Source: JAJKJG01 sp036386395 (GTDB lineage Bacteria > Pseudomonadota > Alphaproteobacteria > Rhizobiales > Beijerinckiaceae). From it: DNA of 19,454 nt. The notes under the pieces were generated by a model. It did not search any database, was not told the origin of the DNA, and was given only the letters and a program-made list of their open reading frames with translations. Position 1 is the stretch's first letter, and each line of letters begins with the position of its first letter. A program made the translations under genes and the position numbers. Shown piece after piece: positions 6,670 to 15,364 of the stretch. The DNA lies in the NCBI GenBank assembly GCA_036386395.1, contig DASVVU010000251.1:1-19454 (forward strand). The letters are read 5' to 3'.

Positions 6670-7635
6670 TTAAACGAACAGCCGCTCCTTCTTCTCGTCC
6701 AGCCCCTTGTACATCTCGGCCACGTACTCCCCGTAGCCGTTGTAGATCAGCGTCGGGCGCATCTCGTCGGTGCCGAGCACCCGCTCCCGCGCCTGGCTCC
6801 AGCGCGGGTGCGGGACCTCCGGGTTGACGTTCGCCCAGAAGCCGTACTCGGAGGCCTGCAGGGCCTCCCAGAAGCTCTTCGGACGCTCCTCCGTGAAGGT
6901 GAACTTCACCAGCGATTTCGCGGACTTGAAGCCGTACTTCCACGGCGCGGCGAGGCGCAGGGGGGCGCCGAACTGGTTCGCCAGCGGCTTGCCGTAGACG
7001 CCGGTGACGAGGAACGTGAGCTCGTTTCCCGCCTCCTGCATCGTCAGGCCCTCGACGTAGGGCCAGGGGTACCAGATCTGGCGCTGCCCGGACGCGACCG
7101 ACTTGTCCAGGAAGGTCTCCATGCGGACGTAGCGAGCGGACGACAGGGGCTTCGCGAGATCGAGAAAGGCCTTCATCGGGAAGCCCGTCCAGGGCACGGC
7201 CATGGACCAGGCCTCGACGCAGCGGAGGCGGTAGAGCCGCTCCTCGAGGGGCATCTTCCGGACGAGGTCGTCGATGCCGATCTCGAACGGCTTCTCGACC
7301 TGGCCGTCGACCTTCACGGTCCAGGGCCGGGTCTTCAGGGCGCGGGCCGCGGCGGCCACGCTCTTCGAGGAGCCGAACTCGTAGAAGTTGTTGTAATCGC
7401 CCGAGAATTTCTCGGCCGTCAGCGGCCGGTCGAGGGCGTAAGCCTCGTTGCGCTTCGCCGGATAGAGGTCGAAGGTCGGATCGGCGGCCTGCGCGAGGGC
7501 CGAGCGCTCGCCGAGGGCAAGCGCACCCGCGATGGCAGCGCCTCCGCTCAAGAGCTTGCGCCGGTTCAGGAAGACGCTCTCCGGCGTCGCCTCTGATTCC
7601 GGAATCTCCCACCCGCGCCGCCGCCTGATCCACAT
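6670..7635 (-). CDS. msrP: Protein-methionine-sulfoxide reductase, molybdopterin catalytic subunit MsrP (YedY)
   Basis: Periplasmic molybdoenzyme (321 aa) of the sulfite-oxidase family that repairs oxidised methionine in envelope proteins. Seen: a twin-arginine signal (LNRRKLLSGGAAIAG, Arg25-Arg26) with a hydrophobic stretch ending ALAQA near residue 50. The conserved cysteine Cys139 in RLRCVEAWSM is the molybdenum ligand. Further MsrP-typical segments are NNFYEFGSSK near 82-91, QIWYPWPYVEGL, and NQFGAPLRLAAPWKYGFKS. Length fits the family. The ATG at 7635 is preceded by GGAGG at a good distance. The membrane haem partner MsrQ, usually next to MsrP, is not in this window: downstream lies the repeat element and the sRNA region, upstream (268 nt) fadD. 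The electron donor must be encoded elsewhere or differ. Confidence 0.93.
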   Translation of the reverse strand: MWIRRRRGWEIPESEATPESVFLNRRKLLSGGAAIAGALALGERSALAQAADPTFDLYPAKRNEAYALDRPLTAEKFSGDYNNFYEFGSSKSVAAAARALKTRPWTVKVDGQVEKPFEIGIDDLVRKMPLEERLYRLRCVEAWSMAVPWTGFPMKAFLDLAKPLSSARYVRMETFLDKSVASGQRQIWYPWPYVEGLTMQEAGNELTFLVTGVYGKPLANQFGAPLRLAAPWKYGFKSAKSLVKFTFTEERPKSFWEALQASEYGFWANVNPEVPHPRWSQARERVLGTDEMRPTLIYNGYGEYVAEMYKGLDEKKERLFV

Positions 7636-7867
7636 GGCTCGAACCTCCGTCTCAGGGGAGGAATGTCGCGTCGCGCCGTCACGCGCAAGTCACGCCTTGG
7701 CGAACCCGGCGTGATCACCTCGCCGCCCTTATGTGCGCCGCCGCACGGCGCGCCGGGCGGCGCTCGGGCATTCTCCACGGGTCGCCGCAAGCCGGCCCGC
7801 ATCCTCCCTGGCGAGGCCGGCGGCGACAGGTCCGGCGGCCGCCCCTCCGCCCGCGGCCTTGACGAGC

Positions 7868-7892
7868 GGCCCCGCCCTGCCCCGGCGGGGCC
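7868..7892 (-). terminator. GC hairpin just downstream of fadD, possible terminator
   Basis: A perfect 9-bp stem GGCCCCGCC / GGCGGGGCC with a 7-nt loop lies 11 nt after the fadD stop. In the fadD direction no clear U-tract follows, so it may instead be a 3' stabilising or Rho-assisted hairpin. Confidence 0.4.
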
Positions 7893-7903
7893 GTTTCGCC
7901 CTC

Positions 7904-9625
7904 TCAAGCCTTCCGCTGGCCCAGGACCTCGTCGCGCAGCGCCCGGCGCAGGACCTTGCCGACGTTGGTCTTCGGCAGGCTCTCCCGGAACTCGATCACG
8001 CGCGGGACCTTGTAGCCGGTGAGGTTCTGACGGGCGTGGGCCCGCAGCTCCTCGACGGTGACGGCGGGGTCCTTCGGCACGACGTAGGCCGCGACCGCCT
8101 CGCCGGAGGCCTCGTCCGGCACACCGATCACCGCGACCTCCAGCACGCCCGGGTGCGTCGCGAGCACGTCCTCGACCTCGTTCGGGTAGACGTTGAAGCC
8201 CGAGACCAGGACCATGTCCTTCATCCGGTCGACGATCTTGACCTTGCCGTCGGGAAGGATCACGGCGACGTCGCCGGTGCGGAAATAGCCGTCGGCGGTC
8301 GTGACCTTCGCGGTCTCGTCCGGCCGATTCCAGTAGCCGCGCATGACCTGCGGGCCCTTGACGCACAGCTCGCCCGGCTGGCTTTCGGCCACGACGTTGC
8401 CGTCGGCGTCGCGGATCGACACGTCGGTCGAGGGGATCGGGTAGCCGATGGTGCCGGTGAACTCCTCGATGTCGAGGCGGTTGGCGCAGACCACCGGCGA
8501 GGTCTCGGACAGGCCGTAGCCCTCGACGATCGGGCAGCCGGTCAGCTCCTTCCACTTCTTCGCGACCGCCGCCTGCGTCGCCATGCCCCCGGAGACGGAG
8601 AGCACGAGGCGCGAGAAGTCCACCTCCTTGACCTGCGGGGAGTTGGCGAGGGCGTTGTAGAGGGTGTTGACGCCCGACATGAGCGTGAACTTGGCCCCTT
8701 TGAGGATCTTCGCGAAGCCGGGGATGTCGCGCGGGTTGGCGATCAGGAGCTGGCAGGCGCCGAGGCGGCCCATCAGCATGGCGCAGACGGTGAGCGCGAA
8801 GATGTGGTAGAGCGGCAGCGCCGTCACCATGACGTGGTCGGCGCGGGAGCCGAGAGTGGCCTTCATCCAGGCTTCCATCTGAACGACGTTCGCGGCGACG
8901 TTGCGATGGGTGAGCGTCGCGCCCTTGGCGACGCCGGTCGTGCCGCCGGTGTACTGGAGGAAGGCCACGTCATCGAGGCCGACCTCGGCGGGTGCCGGCG
9001 GCTTGGCGCGCCCTTCCGAAAGCACGCTCTTGAACGGCACGCTTCCGGGCAGGTTGTAGGGCTTCACCGCCTTCTTCACGCGGCGCGACACGAGGTTCAC
9101 GATCGCGCCCTTGAGGCCCATGAGGTCGCCCGGCGTCACGACCACGACCTTGTCGAGGCGGAGATCCGGCGACGCCTCCTCGACGGTGTGGCCGAAGTTC
9201 TCCAGCACGAACAGGACGCGGGCGCCGGCGTCGCGGAGCTGATGCACGAGCTCGCGTGGGGTGTAGAGCGGGTTGACGTTCACGACCGTGTAGCCGGCCG
9301 TGAGGACGCCGTGGAGGATCGCCGGATAGGCCATCACGTTCGGCAGCATGATGGCGACCCGGTCGCCGCGACGCAGGCCCTGCCCCTGGAGCCAGGCCGC
9401 GACGGCGTCGGCGGCTTTCCCCAGCTCGGCGTAGGTCATGCGCTTGCCGAAGCTCTCGACCGCCGGCCGGTCGGCGAAGGCGCGCACGCTCTCCCGGAAC
9501 ATCTCGGCGAGGCTCGTCAGCGCCCCCTCGTCGATCGTCGCCGGGACGCCGGGAGGGTAGGACTTGAGCCAAGGCCGGTCGGGAGCGCCCGCCTCATGCG
9601 TGGCCGCGGCAACGGTGGCGGACAT
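7904..9625 (-). CDS. fadD: Long-chain fatty-acid--CoA ligase (acyl-CoA synthetase)
   Basis: Activates free fatty acids to acyl-CoA through an acyl-adenylate, feeding beta-oxidation or lipid synthesis; cytosolic or membrane-associated. The 573-aa product has normal length. Seen: the AMP-binding P-loop YTGGTTGVAKG at residues 225-235, the A5 motif GYGLSETSP, the A7 region GYFRTGDVAVILPDGK followed by IVDRMKDMVLVSGFNVYP (fatty-acyl signature and hinge), and the C-terminal LPKTNVGKVLRR with the conserved adenylation lysine. Start: the ATG at 9625 (MSATVAAATHEAG) has a strong GGGGAGGA directly upstream. The frame is open to 9757, but those 44 extra residues look untranslated. It is followed at 268 nt by msrP and is divergent from the small gene at 9890. 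Substrate chain length cannot be read from sequence. Confidence 0.9.
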   Translation of the reverse strand: MSATVAAATHEAGAPDRPWLKSYPPGVPATIDEGALTSLAEMFRESVRAFADRPAVESFGKRMTYAELGKAADAVAAWLQGQGLRRGDRVAIMLPNVMAYPAILHGVLTAGYTVVNVNPLYTPRELVHQLRDAGARVLFVLENFGHTVEEASPDLRLDKVVVVTPGDLMGLKGAIVNLVSRRVKKAVKPYNLPGSVPFKSVLSEGRAKPPAPAEVGLDDVAFLQYTGGTTGVAKGATLTHRNVAANVVQMEAWMKATLGSRADHVMVTALPLYHIFALTVCAMLMGRLGACQLLIANPRDIPGFAKILKGAKFTLMSGVNTLYNALANSPQVKEVDFSRLVLSVSGGMATQAAVAKKWKELTGCPIVEGYGLSETSPVVCANRLDIEEFTGTIGYPIPSTDVSIRDADGNVVAESQPGELCVKGPQVMRGYWNRPDETAKVTTADGYFRTGDVAVILPDGKVKIVDRMKDMVLVSGFNVYPNEVEDVLATHPGVLEVAVIGVPDEASGEAVAAYVVPKDPAVTVEELRAHARQNLTGYKVPRVIEFRESLPKTNVGKVLRRALRDEVLGQRKA

Positions 9626-9889
9626 TCCTCCCCTCCCCTGTTGCGGCGTCAGGCGCCGCTTTGCCCTAGCTTGTCCCGCGCCAAGGGATTTGTCGATGCG
9701 AGAACCTTCATCTCCCGAGGAGGGCCGGCCTCTTTTTAACGCATTGTTAAGGTTCAAGGTGATCCCTAAGGCCAGGACGCCACCGGACGGTCACGGGCGG
9801 GCCGCAATCGGGCCAACGGACCGTCGCGATGACCGGGCATCCTCCGTTGCGATCCGGCAAGGCCGCCGGGAGGAAACGAAGAGACGATC

Positions 9890-10087
9890 ATGGCTCGCAA
9901 GACGCAAGACCACGAGACCCGGCGCGACGGGTCCCTGAAGCACGCGCCGCATGAGGGCGGGTTCAAGCCCCTCGCGATCCCGGCGGTCGCCGCCGCGGTC
10001 ACCGCCGGCGCGAAGGCGCGCCCGCGCGAGGCCGAGCGGCGGCGCGACATCCTGGCGGTGCTTCGCCAGGACGGCTTCGTCGACTGA
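9890..10087 (+). CDS. Small basic hypothetical protein (65 aa)
   Basis: I do not recognise a family. The product MARKTQDHETRRDG... is rich in Arg, Lys and Ala. It has a short Ala/Val-rich middle (LAIPAVAAAVTAGA, residues 28-41), too short and interrupted to be a sure membrane segment, and a charged tail (AERRRDILAVLRQDGFVD). A GGGAGGAAACGAAGAG purine tract lies about 10-20 nt upstream of the ATG. Only 4 nt separate its stop from the ATG of the metallophosphoesterase, which has no ribosome site of its own. That spacing argues that the small frame is translated and coupled to its neighbour. It could be a short regulator or partner, or a leader peptide; nothing in the sequence decides between these. 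Confidence 0.6.
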   Translation: MARKTQDHETRRDGSLKHAPHEGGFKPLAIPAVAAAVTAGAKARPREAERRRDILAVLRQDGFVD

Positions 10088-10091
10088 TCAG

Positions 10092-11015
10092 ATGCGGGTA
10101 AGCCGGCGCACCTTCCTGACGGCGCTCGCCGGCTCGATTCTCGGCGCCCTCGGGCTCGGCGGCTACGCGGTCGCGATCGAGCCAGGCTTCCGCCTGCGGC
10201 TCCAGCGTTACGCCTTCAACCCGCCGGGCTGGACCCCGGGCCTGAAGCTCACGATCGCAGTGCTGGCCGACATCCACGCCGGCATGCCGTCGATGCCCAT
10301 GGCCCGGGTGCGGCGCATCGTCGAGGCGACGAACGCGCTCGACCCCGACCTCGTCGTCCTCCTCGGCGACTACTCCAACACCGACCGCTTCTTCGGCAAT
10401 CGAGCCGATTGGTCCGAGGTCATCCCGGCGCTGACCGCGCTCAGGGCGCCGCTCGGGCGCTTCGCCATCCTCGGCAACCACGAATGGTGGGACGACTCGC
10501 GGGCCCAGAAGGCGCGGCGTGGGCCGACCCTCGCCCACGGCGCCTTCGCCAAGACCGACATCCCCCTCCTAGAGAACGACGCAGTGCGCCTCGTCAAGGA
10601 CGGGAAGCCGTTCTGGCTCCTGGGACTCGGCGACCAGCTCGCCTTCCACATCGCGCGCCGCCGCCAGGAAGGCGTCGACGACCTCCCCGGCACCCTCGCC
10701 AAGATGACGGACGACGCGCCCGCGATTCTTCTGGCGCACGAGCCCGACATCTTCCCGAAGGTGCCGCGGCGGGTGTCGCTGACCCTCTCGGGCCATACCC
10801 ACGGCGGGCAGGTGCGCCTGTTCGGCTGGTCGCCGGTGGTGCCGTCGAAGTACGGCAACCGCTACGCCTACGGCCACGTGGTCGAGGACGGGCGGCACCT
10901 CATCGTCTCGGGCGGCCTCGGAACCGTCTCGGCCGGCCTCGCCCCCGTGCGCTTCGGCGTGCCGCCGGAGATCGTGCTGGTGGAGCTCGGCGGCGACGGC
11001 GCGACGGTGAGCTGA
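10092..11015 (+). CDS. Tat-exported metallophosphoesterase (calcineurin-like, YaeI type)
   Basis: Two-metal phosphoesterase of the calcineurin-like superfamily (307 aa), probably periplasmic or membrane-anchored. Seen: a canonical twin-arginine motif at the very N-terminus (SRRTFLTALAG, residues 4-14) with hydrophobic ILGALGLGGYAVAI. The metal-site motifs come in order: LADIHAG (D-x-H), LLGDYSN (GD), LGNHEWW (GNH), LAHEPDIF (H) and SGHTHGGQVRLFG (GHTHGGQ). The first motif and GHTHGGQ resemble the YaeI/YkuE group acting on phospholipid-type headgroups, but the substrate is not determined. The ATG at 10092 is chosen because it places the Tat motif at the start. It follows the 65-aa gene by 4 nt and precedes the methyltransferase by 26 nt, so the three probably form an operon. 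Confidence 0.9.
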   Translation: MRVSRRTFLTALAGSILGALGLGGYAVAIEPGFRLRLQRYAFNPPGWTPGLKLTIAVLADIHAGMPSMPMARVRRIVEATNALDPDLVVLLGDYSNTDRFFGNRADWSEVIPALTALRAPLGRFAILGNHEWWDDSRAQKARRGPTLAHGAFAKTDIPLLENDAVRLVKDGKPFWLLGLGDQLAFHIARRRQEGVDDLPGTLAKMTDDAPAILLAHEPDIFPKVPRRVSLTLSGHTHGGQVRLFGWSPVVPSKYGNRYAYGHVVEDGRHLIVSGGLGTVSAGLAPVRFGVPPEIVLVELGGDGATVS

Positions 11016-11041
11016 CGGCGCTTTCGGCGGGTGGAGATCGG

Positions 11042-11830
11042 ATGTCGCGAAGCGATCGACTGTTCACGGACGGCGCCGCCTACGAGCAGCTCATGGGGCG
11101 CTGGAGCCGGCGGGTCGGCGACGTCTTCGTGCAGTGGATCGGCGCGCCCCCGGACCTCCGTTGGCTGGACATCGGCTGCGGCACCGGAGTCTTCACCGAG
11201 CAGGTGGTCCGAGGCTGCGCGCCGGCCGCGGTGACTGGCGTCGATCCCTCGCCGGAGCAGCTCGCCTTCGCGGAGCGGCGGGGGCTCGCCGGAGCGGAGT
11301 TCCGCGTCCGCGACGCGCAGGATCTGCCCTTCGCGGACGAGAGCTTCGACATCGCCGTCATGGCGCTGGTCGTCCACTTCATCCCCGATCCCGGCAAGGC
11401 GGTCGCCGAGATGGCGCGGGTCCTGCGCCGCGGCGGCTGGGGCACGGCGTACGTCTGGGACTTCACCAAGGCCGGCTCTCCCACGGCGCCGCTCGCCGCC
11501 GCCATGAAGGCGATCGGCCTCGAGGCGCCCATGCCGCCGAGCCCGCACGCGACCTCGTCGGCGGCCTTGCGCGACCTGTGGCGCGGCGCCGGCTTTGCCG
11601 GGCTCGAGGAGCGGACGATCGCCATCCCGGTGGAGTTCGCGGGTTTCGAGGAGTTCTGGCGCTCGATGACGGTCCCGGTCGGACCGACCGGCCAGGCAAT
11701 CGCCGCCATGACGCCGGACGGCCGGGCACGGCTGCGCAGCGCCCTGGAACAGCAGCTGCCGGCCCGTGCCGACGGACGCGTCGTCTACGAGGCGCGCGCC
11801 AATGCCATCAAGGGCCGGAAGCCAGGGTAG
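11042..11830 (+). CDS. Class I SAM-dependent methyltransferase (UbiE/Methyltransf_11 type)
   Basis: Small-molecule methyltransferase of 262 aa, cytosolic. Seen: SAM-binding motif I LDIGCGTGVF at residues 42-51, the acidic end of strand 2 in TGVDPSPEQL near 65-74, motif II-like RDAQDLPFADESFD near 93-106, and the post-motif ALVVHFIPDPGKAVAEMARVLRRGG typical of Methyltransf_11. The substrate-facing C-terminal half (AGFAGLEERTIAIPVEF...) gives no clue to the acceptor. The ATG at 11042 has GGTGGAGATCGG upstream and gives MSRSDRLFTDGAAYEQLMGRW, a common start for this group. It is the last gene of the 9890-11830 plus-strand run. Family A inverted repeat DNA begins about 26 nt after its stop. Confidence 0.88.
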   Translation: MSRSDRLFTDGAAYEQLMGRWSRRVGDVFVQWIGAPPDLRWLDIGCGTGVFTEQVVRGCAPAAVTGVDPSPEQLAFAERRGLAGAEFRVRDAQDLPFADESFDIAVMALVVHFIPDPGKAVAEMARVLRRGGWGTAYVWDFTKAGSPTAPLAAAMKAIGLEAPMPPSPHATSSAALRDLWRGAGFAGLEERTIAIPVEFAGFEEFWRSMTVPVGPTGQAIAAMTPDGRARLRSALEQQLPARADGRVVYEARANAIKGRKPG

Positions 11831-11856
11831 CTCGCCGGTAAGCGAAAGTACCGATG

Positions 11857-11936
11857 CCTCCCCCGCCGCTTTCCCGGGCGGGTGAAGCGAAGCGGAATCC
11901 GACCCGGGACCCAGCGCAACGACTTGCCGCGAAGCG
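11857..11936 (+). repeat. Left inverted repeat of the family A element
   Basis: The core 11870-11920 matches the reverse complement of 12260-12310 at 50 of 51 positions (one T/C difference). The outer CCTCC-rich end and inner CCGCGAAGCG end match with small indels. Within the core, TCCCGGG and CCCGGGA can pair into a REP-like hairpin around GAAGCGAAGCGG. Confidence 0.9.
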
Positions 11937-11939
11937 GCG

Positions 11940-12231
11940 CTATTTATTCAAGTCTTCGTAGAGGTCGCGCCACCCCGGGTTCATGGCTTCGATCAGCGCG
12001 AGCTTCCACGCCCTTCGCCATTTCTTGATCGCGTACTCGCGATGCGCGCGTCGATAATGCGGTCGTACGCCTCGTACCAGACGAGCATCGTCACGTCGTA
12101 ATCGCTCGTGAAGCCCGGGATGAGCTTGTTCTTGTGCTCCCACACCCGGCGTGACAGATCCGTGGTCGAGCCGACGTGAGCGTGCCGTTCCGGCGTGAAG
12201 CCAGAATGTAGACGTAGGCGCGGGGCCACAT
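11940..12231 (-). pseudogene. GIY-YIG nuclease-like gene with two 1-nt deletions
   Basis: Reading from the ATG at 12231 gives MWPRAYVYILASRRNGTL, then loses frame. One T missing near 12180 removes the Tyr of the second signature (expected YVG). A second frame continues VGSTTDLSRRVWEHKNK and on to YEAYDRIIDARI, then breaks again near 12038 where one C is missing. A third frame gives REYAIKKWRRAWKLALIEAMNPGW and stops at 11940. Restoring two bases makes 294 nt, a 97-aa protein, the normal length of single-domain GIY-YIG proteins. It aligns along its whole length with the intact protein at 18887-19174 (shared YILASRRNGTLY, PGFT, RAWK, LIE, NP-W). Decay is recent, since all other codons remain sensible; sequencing error cannot be excluded. 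Confidence 0.85.
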
Positions 12232-12245
12232 GGTTGGTCTAAATT

Positions 12246-12321
12246 GCGCTTCGCGGCTTGTTGCGCTGGGTCCCGGGTCGGGTTCCGCTTCGCTTCACCC
12301 GCCCGGGAAAAGGGGCGGAGG
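12246..12321 (-). repeat. Right inverted repeat of the family A element
   Basis: Inverted counterpart of 11857-11936. The core is 12260-12310 (GTTGCGCTGGG ... CCCGGGAAA). The inner end GCGCTTCGCGGC lies about 15 nt upstream of the pseudogene start codon. The outer end is 27 nt from the L,D-transpeptidase stop. Confidence 0.9.
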
Positions 12322-12347
12322 TGCAAGAACAGCCTGATAGTGCAAGA

Positions 12348-12935
12348 TCAGCGCACGATGACCTTGGTCCCGACCGGGACGCGGTTGTAGAGCTCGACCA
12401 CGTCGATGTTGCGCATGCGGATGCAGCCCGAGGACGCGGCCTGGCCGATCTTCTCGGGCTCGTTCGTGCCGTGGATGCGGTAGAGCGTGTCCTTGTTGCC
12501 CTCGAAGAGGTAGAGGGCGCGGGCGCCGAGCGGGCTGTTCGGGCCGCCGGGCACCGGGTGGACGTGCGGCCAGCGCGCCTTCATCTCGGCCGGCGGGTTC
12601 CAGTCCGGCCATTCGGCCTTGCGCTGGACGGTCGCCGTGCCGGTCCAGCCGAAGGCCTCATCGCCGACCGCGACCCCGTAGCGGACCGCGCGCCTGTTCG
12701 GCAGGACGTAGTAGAGCTGGCGCTCCTTGGTCTCGACCACGATGGTGCCCGGAGGCTGGCCGGTCGGATCGTCGACCTCGTAGCGGGCGAAGATCGGGTC
12801 GATCTCGGCCTGCGGCATCAGCGCCATCCACTCGCTGTCGCGCTTCGTCAGCGACGGATCGGCGACGCCCTTGAACTGGCATCCGCCGAGCGCGACGCCG
12901 ATCCCGACCGCAAGCGTGAGAAGGAGGACGCGCAT
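12348..12935 (-). CDS. L,D-transpeptidase lipoprotein (YkuD domain)
   Basis: Envelope enzyme (195 aa) that forms 3-3 peptidoglycan cross-links or attaches proteins to peptidoglycan, using a catalytic cysteine. Seen: signal peptide MRVLLLTLAVGIGVALGGC with a good lipobox (LGGC, Cys19), so probably lipid-anchored. A YkuD domain covers about residues 62-195. Its active-site block carries His155 in RIHGTN and Cys171 in SSGCIRMRN, the canonical HxxG...SxGCIR(M/L)xN signature. Upstream are IVVETKERQLYYV and RYGVAVG, typical of the domain's first strands. The ATG at 12935 is chosen because it places the lipobox correctly; ATGs at 12977 and 12980 would add a charged leader before the signal peptide. 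It is divergent from the amidohydrolase gene at 13140. Confidence 0.92.
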   Translation of the reverse strand: MRVLLLTLAVGIGVALGGCQFKGVADPSLTKRDSEWMALMPQAEIDPIFARYEVDDPTGQPPGTIVVETKERQLYYVLPNRRAVRYGVAVGDEAFGWTGTATVQRKAEWPDWNPPAEMKARWPHVHPVPGGPNSPLGARALYLFEGNKDTLYRIHGTNEPEKIGQAASSGCIRMRNIDVVELYNRVPVGTKVIVR

Positions 12936-13013
12936 CGAGTTCAGCCCCAGTCCCTGTTGCCGCCGTTGTGCGGCCATCATGGTTAATCGGCGGTTACGCC
13001 TTGCCCTGGGTTA

Positions 13014-13076
13014 AGCCTGCGCGCGCCGATGCGAAACCCATAGCAAGCCGCAGGCTGCCGCTCCGCCGGAGCTTGT
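13014..13076. other. Inverted repeats in the divergent 204-bp intergenic region
   Basis: AGCCTGCG (13014-13021) pairs with CGCAGGCT (13049-13056) across 27 nt. GCTCC-GCC-GGAGC (13060-13072) makes a second hairpin partly enclosed by GCAAGC/GCTTGT. They lie in the leader of the plus-strand gene at 13140, opposite the L,D-transpeptidase promoter. Regulatory meaning is unknown. Confidence 0.3.
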
Positions 13077-13139
13077 TGCATCCGGGCCACATCGGAGGCA
13101 CATGGGGCGGACTTGGGGCGAAGCCCCCGGGAGCCCCGC

Positions 13140-14065
<926 letters not shown>

Positions 14066-14069
<4 letters not shown>

Positions 14070-15355
14070 GGCAGCGCCTCGATCCGGATCCGGTCGGTCT
14101 CCTGGCGGGCGTGGAGCGAGAGCGCGCGCAGGCGCTCGCCGATGGCGGCCGTGCGGGCAATCGCGACGAGGGCGAGAAGGATCAGGCCCGCCGTCGGCCC
14201 CGCCGCCCACGCCGCGAGGAGGGCGAAGCCGCTGGCGGCCAGCGCCGCAAGGTGGATCAGGGTCAGCGCAGTCTGATGGCGGTAGAGGGCGCAGGTCTCG
14301 GCGAGCGGTCCCGCGACGGCGAGCGCGCCCTGGAAGATCGCAACCGGCCAGATGATGGGGGCGAGATTGGCGAAGATCGTGCCCTTCAGCCACGGCATCG
14401 CCAGGAGGAACGCGGCCGCGAGAGCGAAGAACGCGGCGCCGATCAGGGCCGCGAAGCCGGCCATGAGCCGGCGCCCGAACACCGGCGCGGGCACGTCGTC
14501 CCGCGCCCGCAGGCGGTTCATCATGACCGGCGCCGTCGCCGCGATGACGATCTGCGTCGGGGCGTCGAAGAGGCGGACCGCGAGCGCGACCGCGCCCGCG
14601 AGCGCCGGCGGCGCGACGAGGGGCATGATGAGGAGCGGCGAGGCCGCGAAGGCCAGGCCGAGGAGCGCGCCCGGCAGGTTGAGGACGGGCAGGCTCGCCC
14701 AGCGCCGCGCCGTGGCGGCGGCCTCGCGGCGCGAAAAGCCTTCGAGGCTGCCGAGGACGAGGCCGCGCCGGCGGGCGCAGAGGTACGCCGCCGCGAGGGC
14801 ATGCCCGGCGGCGTCCGCGATCACGAGGCAGAGCGCGCCGTCGGAAAGCGCCAGGGCGAGGGCCAGCAGCACGAGGGGCTGCACGAGCGCCTGGATCAGC
14901 ACCGCGCGCCCGAGGCCAGGAAAGTCGCCCTCCCGGGTCGAGGCCGCCATGGCGAGCCTGAGCGCCGCGCGGCCGGCGAGGCCCAAGGGGAAGAACAGGG
15001 CGAGGCGGGCCGGGAAGAGGCCGAGCGCGACGCTCGCCAGCGCGAGCAGGCTTATGAGCCCCCACAGGAGCGCCCCGACGGCGGCGCACAGGCGCACGGC
15101 GGCGCGCGCCTCGTCCTCGCTTCCGGCCGCGATGACGGCGTTCTCGTAGCGCAGGAAGACGCCGGCCCAGGCGAGGTTCGCAAGCGCAGCGTAGACACCG
15201 AAGGCCGCGAAGGCCTCGAGGGTGAAGAAGTAGGCCGCGACCAGGAGGGTGACGACGGCGGTAAGCCGCGCCGCGCCGTAGCGGGCCGCAAGCGCCGCGG
15301 CGCTCAGTGCCGGCTTCATGCCGGTAAGGCGCCGGACGTGGTCGAAGGCGGCCAC
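14066..15355 (-). CDS. Polytopic membrane protein, Wzx/MATE-like polysaccharide flippase
   Basis: Inner-membrane protein of 429 aa, very rich in Ala and Leu. I count roughly twelve hydrophobic segments; examples are LTAVVTLLVAAYFFTLEAF, VGALLWGLISLLALASVAL, AVLIQALVQPLVLLALALAL, LPGALLGLAFAASPLLIMPL, and AGFAALIGAAFFALAAAFLL followed by PWLKG. Size, topology and the charged loops fit oligosaccharide flippases of the MOP superfamily, but I see no diagnostic motif. Start: a GTG at 15355 has GGAGAGG just before it and lies 9 nt after the ribBX stop; an ATG at 15319 has no ribosome site. It is probably the last gene of the aroC-ribBX operon. No glycosyltransferases are nearby, so its substrate is unknown. 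Confidence 0.7.
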
Positions 15356-15364
15356 GCCTCTCCG

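Larger units (their letters stand above)
11857..12321. mobile_element. Family A inverted-repeat element carrying a decayed GIY-YIG gene
   Basis: A 465-bp unit: left repeat, minus-strand GIY-YIG pseudogene, inverted right repeat. CCTCC marks both outer ends; GGGACCCAGCGC and CCGCGAAGCG face inward to the gene. The left repeat runs up to the pseudogene stop codon and the right repeat begins within about 15 nt of its start codon, so little is carried beyond the nuclease gene. It sits between two convergent genes, the methyltransferase (stop 11830) and the L,D-transpeptidase (stop 12348). I could not find a convincing target-site duplication. Element status is inferred from the symmetry and from the parallel element at 18825-19235. 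Confidence 0.7.

Noticed and set aside
11993..12229. 78-codon minus-strand frame starting at GTG as an intact gene
   Set aside because: It is only the middle of the GIY-YIG frame, with out-of-frame residues at both ends. The gene is better read as double-frameshifted.
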